A DNA stretch of 7,352 nt. Source: a candidate division TA06 bacterium SM23_40 (lineage in GTDB: Bacteria > LJUI01 > SM1-40). The notes beneath the pieces are model-generated. The model saw only the letters and a program-made list of their open reading frames with translations, was not told the origin of the DNA and did not search any database. The DNA is taken from the NCBI GenBank assembly GCA_001303705.1, contig LJUI01000127.1:1-7352 (forward strand), written 5' to 3'. Every line of letters starts with the position of its first letter. The first letter of the stretch is position 1. This document shows positions 1 to 6,100 of this stretch, piece by piece. Made by a program: the position numbers and the translations under genes.

Positions 1-103
1 CCTGGATCGTCGAATACTCCGCCGGCACGTAGCGCACCGTTCCCCACGCGCTCGCTGTGAGCGCCAGGCCGAACGCCGATGCCACGACAATTAGCCTTCT
101 CAC
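1..103 (-). CDS. Secreted beta-helix repeat protein, N-terminal fragment (third paralogue)
   Basis: Only the first 34 codons are in the window; the gene runs off the left edge. Translation from GTG at 103 gives a signal peptide (positive MRRL start, then a hydrophobic stretch ending near ALTASAWG) followed by VRYVPAEYSTIQ. This matches the mature N-termini of the two complete paralogues in the window (ILHVPSQYPTIQ and VIHVPQQHTTIQ), where it leads into the first turns of a right-handed parallel beta-helix. GTG is chosen because AAGGAGGG lies 9 nt upstream, and the ATG between them meets a stop after three codons. The gene follows the 495-residue paralogue after 109 bp with no terminator or good promoter visible, so cotranscription is plausible. 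Function beyond an exported repeat protein is unknown. Confidence 0.85.
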   Translation of the reverse strand, partial: MRRLIVVASAFGLALTASAWGTVRYVPAEYSTIQ

Positions 104-212
104 GGTGCCATTCCCTCCTTGGGTTCACACCATCCAATCCAGAATGACAACTCTGATACCGTCCGATCAGTGCTACTCGCGCACTCCGATGATCTCTTCT
201 GAGTGGCATATC
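104..212. other. Intergenic gap between two beta-helix genes
   Basis: These 109 bp hold the Shine-Dalgarno of the downstream gene. I see no stem-loop with a T-run and no hexamer pair with acceptable spacing; a TTGTCA has no -10 partner. The two genes may be read as one transcript. Confidence 0.5.
113..120 (-). promoter_or_regulatory. Shine-Dalgarno that fixes the GTG start at 103
   Basis: On the minus strand this reads AAGGAGGG, ending 9 nt before GTG. An ATG in the spacer opens a frame that stops at once, so the site serves the GTG. The other two beta-helix genes have the same GGAGGG core 8 nt before their starts. Confidence 0.8.
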
Positions 213-1700
213 TCAACGCCGAGCGTTCTCCGCTGCCTCCCATTCGCCCTCCTGCGGTAACACCGCAAACGAGAACCTGTCCTTATCGAAGAGGTTTGCA
301 GGCAACCCGACCTGCCACATGAAGTCCGACCATCCGAACGGCCACATCTCTGGTACTTCGTACTCCCTGACACACTGCCAGTTGTACTGCCGATGCATGA
401 TCCCATGGTCAGGCCCCTCAAGCGGATTCCCGGGCCACGGCTCACCGTTGGGCAGAGTCAGCTCGGCGATTCCCCAGCACGGCTGTGGGGCATCGTGGCA
501 GTTCACCAACGTGTACAGCACTCGCCAGCTCTCCCCCGGGTGAACAGCGAGAGTTTCCGGAGTCAAGTAGGTGACCAGAGCCTTCGACTGGTCAAAGATG
601 TATCTACCCATGTCGCGCCGCGTACCGTCAGGATCCCAGAGGTCTGGCTGACCCGCGTCGATACAGGGAGATCCCCAGAGAAGACGGTAATCCTTCCAGT
701 CCTCATGAACGAAGATAGGGTCTGCGTCGATATTCCCATCCTCCCAGTATAACGTGCAGCCGGGGTTGATAAAGGCCGCCGATGAGCCAGCTTCCACATT
801 GGAATACGCGACGGTGATGGAACTCCCTTCATAGAGGGCGATTTCCTGGCCTGTGCTCGCGCTGTCCCCCCAGAGAATGGAGTTGATCACCATCGGAGAA
901 GCCCAGTACGCGCACACTATGCTGCCGCCGACATTGGATGTGTTCCCTGTGATCGTGTTCCCGTCGATGATCGGGTCAGCGCTCCAGAAGCAAGCGATCG
1001 CACCGGCATTGGCGGTACCCGTATTCCCGGCAATTGTGTTGCCAGCGATGATCGGAGAGGATGTATTGCAGAAGATTCCGCCGCCCCTGTATCCGGCGAT
1101 ATTCGCCGTGATAGTATTGCCTCCTATGATCGGGTCATATCCCCCTCCTGTGCAGTAGATCCCTCCGCCTTCCCAGGTGATTGTCCGATTCCCAGTAATC
1201 GTGTTCCCCACGATGATGGAACTGCTCGCGCTACAATAGATCCCACCACCGGACCCGGTTGCTGTATTCCCCTCGATGCGGTTCCCCACGATCGTCGGGT
1301 ATGGTTCCACATCGAAAAAATTGATACAGATCCCTCCGCCCTTCGTTGCATATCCATTCCTGATCGTGAACCCCTGCACCACTGCATTCGCATCCTCTCC
1401 AGTGTGGAAGAGGAACCCGCGGTGGTGCTCTTGCTCGCTACCCTCACAGTCGAGGATCGTCGCCTCAGGCCCGTTCTCAGACATCACCACGATCGACGTC
1501 CCCCCGAAATCGATATCCCGATTTCCATCACCCGTGTAGGTGCCGTCCGCCACCAGGACTGTGTCCCCATCCACGGCCGCATCGATCCCCGCCTGGATTG
1601 TCGGATACTGGGAGGGGACATGGAGGATCGTCGCGCCCGCGCTCGCCACGAGCAAGCCCATGACGAGTACCACAGCCATTGCAGATCGGATTGACGTCAT
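213..1700 (-). CDS. Secreted right-handed parallel beta-helix repeat protein, 495 aa
   Basis: Predicted exported protein with a signal peptide (hydrophobic core about residues 8-22, cleavage near ASAGA). The conserved N-cap ILHVPSQYPTIQAGIDAA is followed by VDGDTVLVADGTY and a segment ending in VVQGFTIRNGY, typical of DUF1565/NosD-like beta-helix proteins. Five rungs follow, each of form IIxGNTIxxNT...GGGIYC...SP, roughly residues 130-270. Next come an ILWGDSAS cap, then NIDADPIF and GSPCIDAGQPD...DPDGTRRDMG, a segment like that found in choice-of-anchor Q proteins. The last 120 residues look Ig-like and end in a polar tail without the extra domain seen in the 945-residue paralogue. The ATG at 1700 is preceded by GGGAGGG with 8-nt spacing. 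The gene has its own promoter and a long structured leader. Binding target and activity are unknown; no lyase catalytic residues were identified. Confidence 0.9.
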   Translation of the reverse strand: MTSIRSAMAVVLVMGLLVASAGATILHVPSQYPTIQAGIDAAVDGDTVLVADGTYTGDGNRDIDFGGTSIVVMSENGPEATILDCEGSEQEHHRGFLFHTGEDANAVVQGFTIRNGYATKGGGICINFFDVEPYPTIVGNRIEGNTATGSGGGIYCSASSSIIVGNTITGNRTITWEGGGIYCTGGGYDPIIGGNTITANIAGYRGGGIFCNTSSPIIAGNTIAGNTGTANAGAIACFWSADPIIDGNTITGNTSNVGGSIVCAYWASPMVINSILWGDSASTGQEIALYEGSSITVAYSNVEAGSSAAFINPGCTLYWEDGNIDADPIFVHEDWKDYRLLWGSPCIDAGQPDLWDPDGTRRDMGRYIFDQSKALVTYLTPETLAVHPGESWRVLYTLVNCHDAPQPCWGIAELTLPNGEPWPGNPLEGPDHGIMHRQYNWQCVREYEVPEMWPFGWSDFMWQVGLPANLFDKDRFSFAVLPQEGEWEAAENARR

Positions 1701-1708
1701 TTCCTCAT

Positions 1709-1715
1709 CCCTCCC
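1709..1715 (-). promoter_or_regulatory. Shine-Dalgarno of the 495-aa beta-helix gene
   Basis: Minus strand GGGAGGG, 8 nt before ATG at 1700. It lies directly after the 14-bp palindrome and about 15 nt after the U-tract of a terminator-like hairpin, so folding of the leader could affect access to it. Confidence 0.75.
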
Positions 1716-1718
1716 GAG

Positions 1719-1732
1719 TTTGCTGCAGCAAA
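1719..1732. repeat. 14-bp perfect palindrome before the ribosome binding site
   Basis: TTTGCTGCAGCAAA is its own reverse complement. It overlaps the end of the U-tract of the upstream terminator-like hairpin and ends 3 bp before the Shine-Dalgarno. As DNA it could be an operator for a dimeric regulator. As RNA it could form a 5-bp stem with a TGCA loop. Which applies is not shown by the sequence. Confidence 0.6.
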
Positions 1733-1776
1733 AAGAAAAAGAACAGCTCCCCCGCCTCCCATGCTCGGTGCCGTTC
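1730..1776 (-). terminator. Intrinsic terminator or attenuator in the beta-helix leader
   Basis: On the minus strand GAACGGC (1776-1770) pairs with GCTGTTC (1747-1741), seven pairs including one G-U. Past an A-A mismatch, CC/GG can add two more pairs around a 15-nt loop. The stem is followed at once by TTTTTCTTTTT (1740-1730). This is the only hairpin plus T-run I found in the window. It lies about 185 nt downstream of a strong promoter and 30 nt before the ATG of the 495-aa gene. It could therefore attenuate that gene, end a small RNA, or stop read-through from the deaminase gene. Confidence 0.65.
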
Positions 1777-1815
1777 CCGAAGAGGTTGACTTATGCTAAT
1801 GCCACACAAGAGCCC

Positions 1816-1869
1816 TTCCCGACGCCACCGGGCATCTGCCGCTCCCCGGGGCAGCAGAAATGTCGGGAA
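1816..1869 (-). promoter_or_regulatory. Nested stem-loop in the leader RNA, possible three-way junction
   Basis: A perfect 8-bp outer stem pairs TTCCCGAC (1869-1862, minus strand) with GTCGGGAA (1823-1816). Inside it, TCTGCTGC (1858-1851) pairs with GCGGCAGA (1842-1835), eight pairs with one G-U, around an 8-nt loop. A small GCC-CGGT-GGC hairpin could form the third arm. The element sits upstream of a terminator-like hairpin, as an aptamer domain would. I do not recognise a known riboswitch consensus; in particular it does not look like the purine riboswitch. Pairing is read by eye and no energy was calculated. Confidence 0.45.
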
Positions 1870-1926
1870 TATACGCACTACGACGAGCCCAATCACCCCC
1901 TCTCCCACAATGAGCTCAAGCAGCGA

Positions 1927-1941
1927 GCGGCGATCTGCCGC
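1927..1941 (-). promoter_or_regulatory. Small hairpin near the 5' end of the leader
   Basis: Minus strand GCGGC-AGATC-GCCGC forms a perfect 5-bp stem with a 5-nt loop, about 20 nt after the predicted transcription start. The 9-mer GCGGCAGAT in it recurs at 1842-1834 inside the larger stem-loop, so the two copies could compete for the same partner strand. Confidence 0.4.
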
Positions 1942-1966
1942 ACCGCACGTTCCCAATCTCCCTATG

Positions 1967-1995
1967 ATTGTATCGCCGCTGCACGGCGATGTCAA
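1967..1995 (-). promoter_or_regulatory. Near-consensus sigma70-type promoter with a dyad in the spacer
   Basis: Minus strand -35 TTGACA (1995-1990), exactly 17 bp, then -10 TACAAT (1972-1967). The predicted start is about 1960, giving a leader of about 260 nt before the ATG at 1700. The spacer itself is a perfect inverted repeat (arms TCGCCG and CGGCGA, extending one base into each hexamer), placed where a bound dimer would block or reshape polymerase binding. The -35 begins 17 nt after the deaminase stop codon. Confidence 0.75.
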
Positions 1996-2011
1996 GGACA
2001 ACCTGACGCGA

Positions 2012-3049
2012 TCACAGTTCCGTCCAGCCAGGATCTGCGAGGAATTCCTCCATGAGCCGGAATTTCCTCTCGTCGGGCAGCCACGAGACGTCGATCGCCT
2101 GGAGGATCACTTTCCTTATGTCGTCTCGCGTGAACCCCAGATGCCGTCGGAGCAACGAGTACTCGTCCGCAAGCGACGTCCCGAAGAGCGCGGGGTCATC
2201 CGTGTTGATGCAGATGGGGATCCCCCGCTCGAAGTAGATCCTCGCGGGGTGCTCTTCGATCGAGCCGATCGCGCCGGTCCGTAGATTCGAGACAGGACAG
2301 AGCTCGAGTGGGATCGCATGCTGCGCCAGATAGTCGACCAGAGTCTCGTCTTCGCGTGCCGTGGTGGCGTGGCCGATCCGATCCGTGCGAAGTGAGCGGA
2401 TCACCCCCCACACGCTCTCAGGCCCGCAGACTTCTCCCGCGTGAGCAGTGGTTCTGAACCCGAGTTCTCGCGCCCGCTCATACACACCCTCGAATACCTC
2501 CGGCGGGACCAATTGCTCCGACCCGCCGATACCGACACCGATGACGCCGAGGTCGCGGACCTCGTTCATCTTCTCGAGGACGAGTGAGGCGGTTTCCGGG
2601 CCGAAGTCACGCACCAGATCTGCGACGAGAGCAACCTGAATGCCCGGCACTCGATCGAGACCTTCCCGTATCGCCTCAGTGAGCGCCTGGGGCTCGAGCC
2701 CGAACCTTCTGAAGTCCGCCGGCGAGAAGGACACCTCGATATATCGAATGTTCTGGGCCGCCAGGTCCTGAGCGACGGCTTCTGCCACGGACGTGAAGTC
2801 CTCGTACTCGCGAAGGAACTGGTTCTTCCACACCCAGGTATCGATGAAGTGCGGGAAGTCCGTGTACGTGAACTTCAGAGCAAGGGCCTGTCGATCCGGC
2901 GTGGACGGGTCTCCCCCGTACTTCTGGATCAGCTGCCACAGTGCAGCCAGCGGGATCGCTCCCTCTAGATGAAGGTGAAGCTCCACCTTGGGAAGCCGCT
3001 CCAACCATGCACGCTCTTGCTCTGGCGAATCGATGGGATCGAAGCTCAT
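2012..3049 (-). CDS. add: Adenosine deaminase superfamily enzyme (adenosine or aminodeoxyfutalosine deaminase)
   Basis: Zinc-dependent amidohydrolase of the adenosine deaminase family (PF00962), 345 residues, a normal length; cytosolic, no signal peptide. Known roles in this family are hydrolytic deamination of adenosine to inosine and, in some bacteria, of 6-amino-6-deoxyfutalosine in menaquinone synthesis. All landmarks are present: HLHLEG (H25, H27), HAGE (H203, catalytic E206), RIGHA (H227), LCPVSN and NTDDP (D284, D285). The GPESVWGVIR...RIGH and ALFGTSLADEY patterns fit the broad bacterial branch that includes both substrates, so the symbol is tentative. ATG at 3049 is preferred; a GTG directly before it (3052) would add one residue. 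No strong Shine-Dalgarno is visible, and a short CGGA-ACCC-TCCG hairpin lies just before the start. The gene has its own promoter, so its place between beta-helix genes need not mean shared function. Confidence 0.93.
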   Translation of the reverse strand: MSFDPIDSPEQERAWLERLPKVELHLHLEGAIPLAALWQLIQKYGGDPSTPDRQALALKFTYTDFPHFIDTWVWKNQFLREYEDFTSVAEAVAQDLAAQNIRYIEVSFSPADFRRFGLEPQALTEAIREGLDRVPGIQVALVADLVRDFGPETASLVLEKMNEVRDLGVIGVGIGGSEQLVPPEVFEGVYERARELGFRTTAHAGEVCGPESVWGVIRSLRTDRIGHATTAREDETLVDYLAQHAIPLELCPVSNLRTGAIGSIEEHPARIYFERGIPICINTDDPALFGTSLADEYSLLRRHLGFTRDDIRKVILQAIDVSWLPDERKFRLMEEFLADPGWTEL

Positions 3050-3127
3050 CACGGAGGGTTCCGATCGTCAGTTGCGCCAGTCGTGATCGAAGATTCGCAG
3101 TAACCATTCACTTCCGTCACTGTCGGC

Positions 3128-3156
3128 AGTATACTAGTGCCACCTCGAGCAGTCAA
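3128..3156 (-). promoter_or_regulatory. Sigma70-type promoter of the deaminase gene
   Basis: Minus strand -35 TTGACT (3156-3151), 17-bp spacer, -10 TATACT (3133-3128): five of six consensus bases in each hexamer with ideal spacing. The predicted start near 3121 leaves a leader of about 70 nt to the ATG at 3049. Confidence 0.75.
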
Positions 3157-3185
3157 GATACCGGGCCGCCCACGATCCCTGAAGA

Positions 3186-3227
3186 TCCGGTTGGCCCCCA
3201 CCCGACGGGCTTCTCTATTCAACCGGA
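3186..3227. repeat. Inverted repeat between the 945-aa beta-helix gene and the deaminase promoter
   Basis: Perfect 8-bp arms TCCGGTTG and CAACCGGA (3186-3193 and 3220-3227) enclose 26 bp that include a smaller CCC-GAC-GGG dyad. It lies 36-77 bp past the stop of the beta-helix gene. There is no T-run, so it is not a standard intrinsic terminator. It could mark a transcript end or bind a regulator of the deaminase promoter. Confidence 0.4.
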
Positions 3228-3262
3228 GGCGGCACAATCGCCAGCTCGATACACTCCTCTGC

Positions 3263-6100
3263 TCAGATGACCATCTGCACGAGCGGAAAACCGGGAACCC
3301 CGACCCCGCCGAGAGAGGACATAGCGTGACGCTTGCTCAGGTGTATCCGGTCATTCGGGACTGCTGGAAGCGGTACGGCATCACGATGGGAGTTCGCGCT
3401 GCGTGATGGCCGGCATCCCCATCGCTCCTCAAAGAAAGCCACGAATTCCGCCACGGCCTCAGCCAGGAAATCCACTCCGCCGAGTTCGAATGACGTCCCA
3501 ATCGTATGGCCGCCCGCCGGACTCTCGCCAGCCACCCCCACCCCGATGTTGTAGACCGGCTCGCAGAGAACGACCTCGCCAGGTGGCATCGCATCCAGCA
3601 GGTCAAGCCAGCTGTTTTCGCCGAAATAGGGAGAACTCAGGGCAGCCAGTCCGGGCATGAGCGTATTCTCGACGCCGTCTACGTTGTACAGATCACTCCA
3701 GCAGTTGCAAGTGCTGGTGATCCTGAAACTGGGACCGAAGTTGTGGCCACCCGCAGGCGGATCCTCATACCAGACATCCCCACCCTCCATGCAGACGTTC
3801 CCGCCGGTAGCGATGTACTCCTCAATCTGGGCAGCCTCCGGCGAGCCCTCCAGGATCATGGCGTTGTTGGGGTAGATACCCAAGCAGATAAAGATCCCCT
3901 GGAAGTCGTGCAGATTGTATCTCCCGAGAGGACCCTCCACGAACTCGGCACTCCTGCCGATGGCGCTGAGCGCATCCGTGATCGGCACGCCGCTGATCGG
4001 CGTCAGATCCGGCTCCCAGATGAGGTAGTCAGATGTCGAAGCCACCCTGAACGAGAAGCTATCCTCATCGTAGAGCGTCCCTGGGGGCACGCCGATCATC
4101 GACCGATACCTATACTCACCACACGGCGCCGCGGCCGGGACGTCGTGAGCGACCTGCTGCTGCACTGTGTGCTCGGCAGGCAACGTGTAGTGGTCCGGCC
4201 CCATCACTCTCAGGGTATCTCCGCCAGGGAGGATCGCTTCGCTCAGCACCCAGAAGGGCTCCGGCTCTGTCCGACGGTTGATCGCAGTGTAGACCACGCC
4301 GAGTTCGCCGCCGGGAGCAACCTCCCTCCTAACCGGCGTCAGATAGAGCGTGAGGTAGTCGCCCTGGTCGAAGAAGTGCGCCCCCATGTCACGCCACGTG
4401 CCATCGGGATCCAGGTCCATCGAGTCAGGACGTCCGGCATCGATGCACGGTGAACCCCACAGCAGACGGTAATCGCCGTAGGTAGGCGACACCCAGCAGG
4501 GATCGGCGTCGATGTTTCCCGTCCCCTGCCAGCCTCCTTCGATATCGGAATAATCGACGCTGATCGCACCTCCGCTCTCGACATGTATCTCGGGGTCAAC
4601 GTCCGCACTATCACCCCACAGGATGGAATTGAGGACCATCAGGAAAGAACCCTGCCGGCAGGATATCCCGCCACCCCAGGCAGCCGTGTTGTCGGTGAAC
4701 GTGTTCCGCTCCACTATCAGATCGGAGCTCCAGCCCAGGAGACCGCCCCCATCTTCCTCCGCCCTGTTGTCCACAATCGTGTTTTCAGCGATCGTGGCCG
4801 GAGGATAGAAAAAGTGGCCCACGCACAGAATGCCTCCCCCGTACGTTGCCGTATTCCCGGCTATCGTATTCGCGACGATCTCCACAGGACCCGGGGGATA
4901 TGGATTCCAGCAGCAGACACCACCGCCCCACGTGCCTGTGTTGTCGGTGATCGTGTTCCCCTCGACGACCGCCGTGCCTCCGTACGAGTACACCCCGCCG
5001 GCGTCAATGTCGGCCGCATTACCCGCGATCGTGTTGTTGACAACAGTGAGCGACGCGCCCAACCCGATGATTCCGCCACCGCGCTCAGACGTATTCTCGA
5101 CGATCGTATTCCCTTCGATGATCGGACACGACCCATAGCCGCAATAGATCCCTCCACCCCATTGCATGACGGCCGTATTCTCCGCGATGACATTATCGAG
5201 GATCATCGGGGAACAGTCATCATCAGCGCATATGCCGCCGCCGTTATCGTCGGCCGTATTGCCCGTGACGGTATTGCCTTCGATGGTCGGAAATGACTCG
5301 GGGGCGCAGTAGATCCCGCCGCCGTCTCCGAGACAGGTATTCCCGGCGACCGTGTTGCCCTCGATAGTCCGAAATGACTCGTGGGCACAGTAGATCCCTC
5401 CGCCGTCGTCAAGACAGGTATTCCCGCTGATCATGTTGCCCTCGACGGCCGGTGAAGAGTAGTCGCAGTATATGCCGCCGCCGTCTCCGTACGCGGCTGC
5501 GTTCCACGCGATCACATTGTTCGTGATCGTAGGACAGGCGTTATCGCAAAAGATGCCTCCCCCTCCATAGCAGGTCGCCGTGTTCATCGTGATCGTGTTG
5601 CCGACGATAACGGGGGAACAATCCCGGCAATAGATACCGCCGCCGTACACATAGGCTGTGTTCTCAGTGATCTCGTTTCCCTCGATGACAGGAGACGAGG
5701 CATCGCAGAAAATCCCACCTCCGGGCGCCTGCGGAAAGGGCCCGAACCCATACCCGTGCCGGATGCCGAACCCCCTCAGCACAGAGCCCGGGCCCTCTCC
5801 CGTGTGGAAATAGAAGCCACGGTGGGGTTCCTCCGGGCTTCCCCCGCAGTTGATGACCGTGGCTTGCGGCCCGTTCTCCGACGTCACGAGGATCGCCTTC
5901 CCCAGAAAATCGAGGTCCCGGTTTCCGTCCCCGCCGTACCAGCCGTCGGCAACGAGAACCGTATCGCCGTCGACCGCAGCGTCGATTCCTGCCTGGATCG
6001 TCGTATGTTGCTGCGGCACGTGGATCACAGTGGCCGCGGTGGTGGAGAAGAGGAAGGCCACAAGAGCGGATGCTGCCACCAGTAGCCATAATCGTCTCAT
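3263..6100 (-). CDS. Large secreted beta-helix repeat protein with C-terminal amidotransferase-like domain, 945 aa
   Basis: Signal peptide at residues 1-22 (MRRLWLLVAAS... to STTAA), then VIHVPQQHTTIQAGIDAAVDGDTVLVADG. Residues 137-490 hold 13 rungs of 25-29 residues, xIEGNTIxxNTA...GGGIYC...SP, the core of a right-handed parallel beta-helix. A WGDSAD cap and NIDADP...GSPCIDAGRPD...DPDGTWRDMGA follow (about 490-575), as in choice-of-anchor Q proteins, then an Ig-like region (580-686). Residues 690-890 (LIWEPD, IFICLGIYPNN, EYIATGGNVCMEGGDVWYEDP, GTSFELGGV) resemble the class I glutamine-amidotransferase-like domain seen in large secreted proteins of related phyla; I see no catalytic Cys-His pair I can assign. 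The last 55 residues match nothing I know. The start at 6100 is chosen over the in-frame 6145 because GAGGAGGG sits 8 nt before it and it gives a clean signal peptide. Role unknown; likely surface or extracellular. Confidence 0.9.
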   Translation of the reverse strand: MRRLWLLVAASALVAFLFSTTAATVIHVPQQHTTIQAGIDAAVDGDTVLVADGWYGGDGNRDLDFLGKAILVTSENGPQATVINCGGSPEEPHRGFYFHTGEGPGSVLRGFGIRHGYGFGPFPQAPGGGIFCDASSPVIEGNEITENTAYVYGGGIYCRDCSPVIVGNTITMNTATCYGGGGIFCDNACPTITNNVIAWNAAAYGDGGGIYCDYSSPAVEGNMISGNTCLDDGGGIYCAHESFRTIEGNTVAGNTCLGDGGGIYCAPESFPTIEGNTVTGNTADDNGGGICADDDCSPMILDNVIAENTAVMQWGGGIYCGYGSCPIIEGNTIVENTSERGGGIIGLGASLTVVNNTIAGNAADIDAGGVYSYGGTAVVEGNTITDNTGTWGGGVCCWNPYPPGPVEIVANTIAGNTATYGGGILCVGHFFYPPATIAENTIVDNRAEEDGGGLLGWSSDLIVERNTFTDNTAAWGGGISCRQGSFLMVLNSILWGDSADVDPEIHVESGGAISVDYSDIEGGWQGTGNIDADPCWVSPTYGDYRLLWGSPCIDAGRPDSMDLDPDGTWRDMGAHFFDQGDYLTLYLTPVRREVAPGGELGVVYTAINRRTEPEPFWVLSEAILPGGDTLRVMGPDHYTLPAEHTVQQQVAHDVPAAAPCGEYRYRSMIGVPPGTLYDEDSFSFRVASTSDYLIWEPDLTPISGVPITDALSAIGRSAEFVEGPLGRYNLHDFQGIFICLGIYPNNAMILEGSPEAAQIEEYIATGGNVCMEGGDVWYEDPPAGGHNFGPSFRITSTCNCWSDLYNVDGVENTLMPGLAALSSPYFGENSWLDLLDAMPPGEVVLCEPVYNIGVGVAGESPAGGHTIGTSFELGGVDFLAEAVAEFVAFFEERWGCRPSRSANSHRDAVPLPAVPNDRIHLSKRHAMSSLGGVGVPGFPLVQMVI
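5274..5435. repeat. 81-bp in-frame tandem duplication in the beta-helix
   Basis: Copies 5274-5354 and 5355-5435 abut exactly and match at 68 of 81 positions, far closer than other rungs. Each encodes one 27-residue rung (GNTCLDDGGGIYCAHESF and GNTCLGDGGGIYCAPESF). This is a fairly recent gain of one helical turn; the length keeps the frame. Confidence 0.85.

Larger units (their letters stand above)
1701..2011 (-). other. 311-bp intergenic region with a regulated-looking leader
   Basis: It holds, in transcription order, a promoter, a small hairpin, a nested stem-loop, a terminator-like hairpin with U-tract, a 14-bp palindrome and a Shine-Dalgarno. An open frame of 98 codons crosses most of it on the minus strand, but it begins with TTG inside the promoter and lacks a good ribosome site or conserved-looking sequence, so I do not call it a gene. 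A shorter start (GTG behind GGGAGAGGGG, near 1890) in the same frame is possible but weak. Confidence 0.6.

Noticed and set aside
1816-1869. Purine riboswitch, suggested by nearness to a deaminase gene
   Set aside because: The conserved junction and loop sequences of that family are not present, and the element lies downstream of the deaminase, in the leader of the beta-helix gene.
1705-2001. Minus-strand 98-codon frame between the deaminase and the 495-aa gene
   Set aside because: It starts with TTG inside the promoter, upstream of the predicted transcript start, and overlaps the terminator and U-tract (which would encode a Phe/Leu run); better explained as leader DNA.
3506-4453. Long plus-strand open frame (315 codons) opposite the 945-aa gene
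   Set aside because: The minus-strand frame here carries recognisable domain sequence; the plus frame is Arg/Pro/His-rich with no domain or ribosome site, as expected for an antisense shadow in GC-rich DNA.
4583-5296. Plus-strand open frame of 237 codons with repeating pattern
   Set aside because: Its repeats are the complement of the beta-helix rungs on the other strand; no independent coding evidence.
4650-5760. Regularly spaced similar segments that could suggest a CRISPR array
   Set aside because: The period of about 75-90 bp is in frame, the units diverge, and they encode beta-helix rungs; there are no unique spacers or palindromic repeats.
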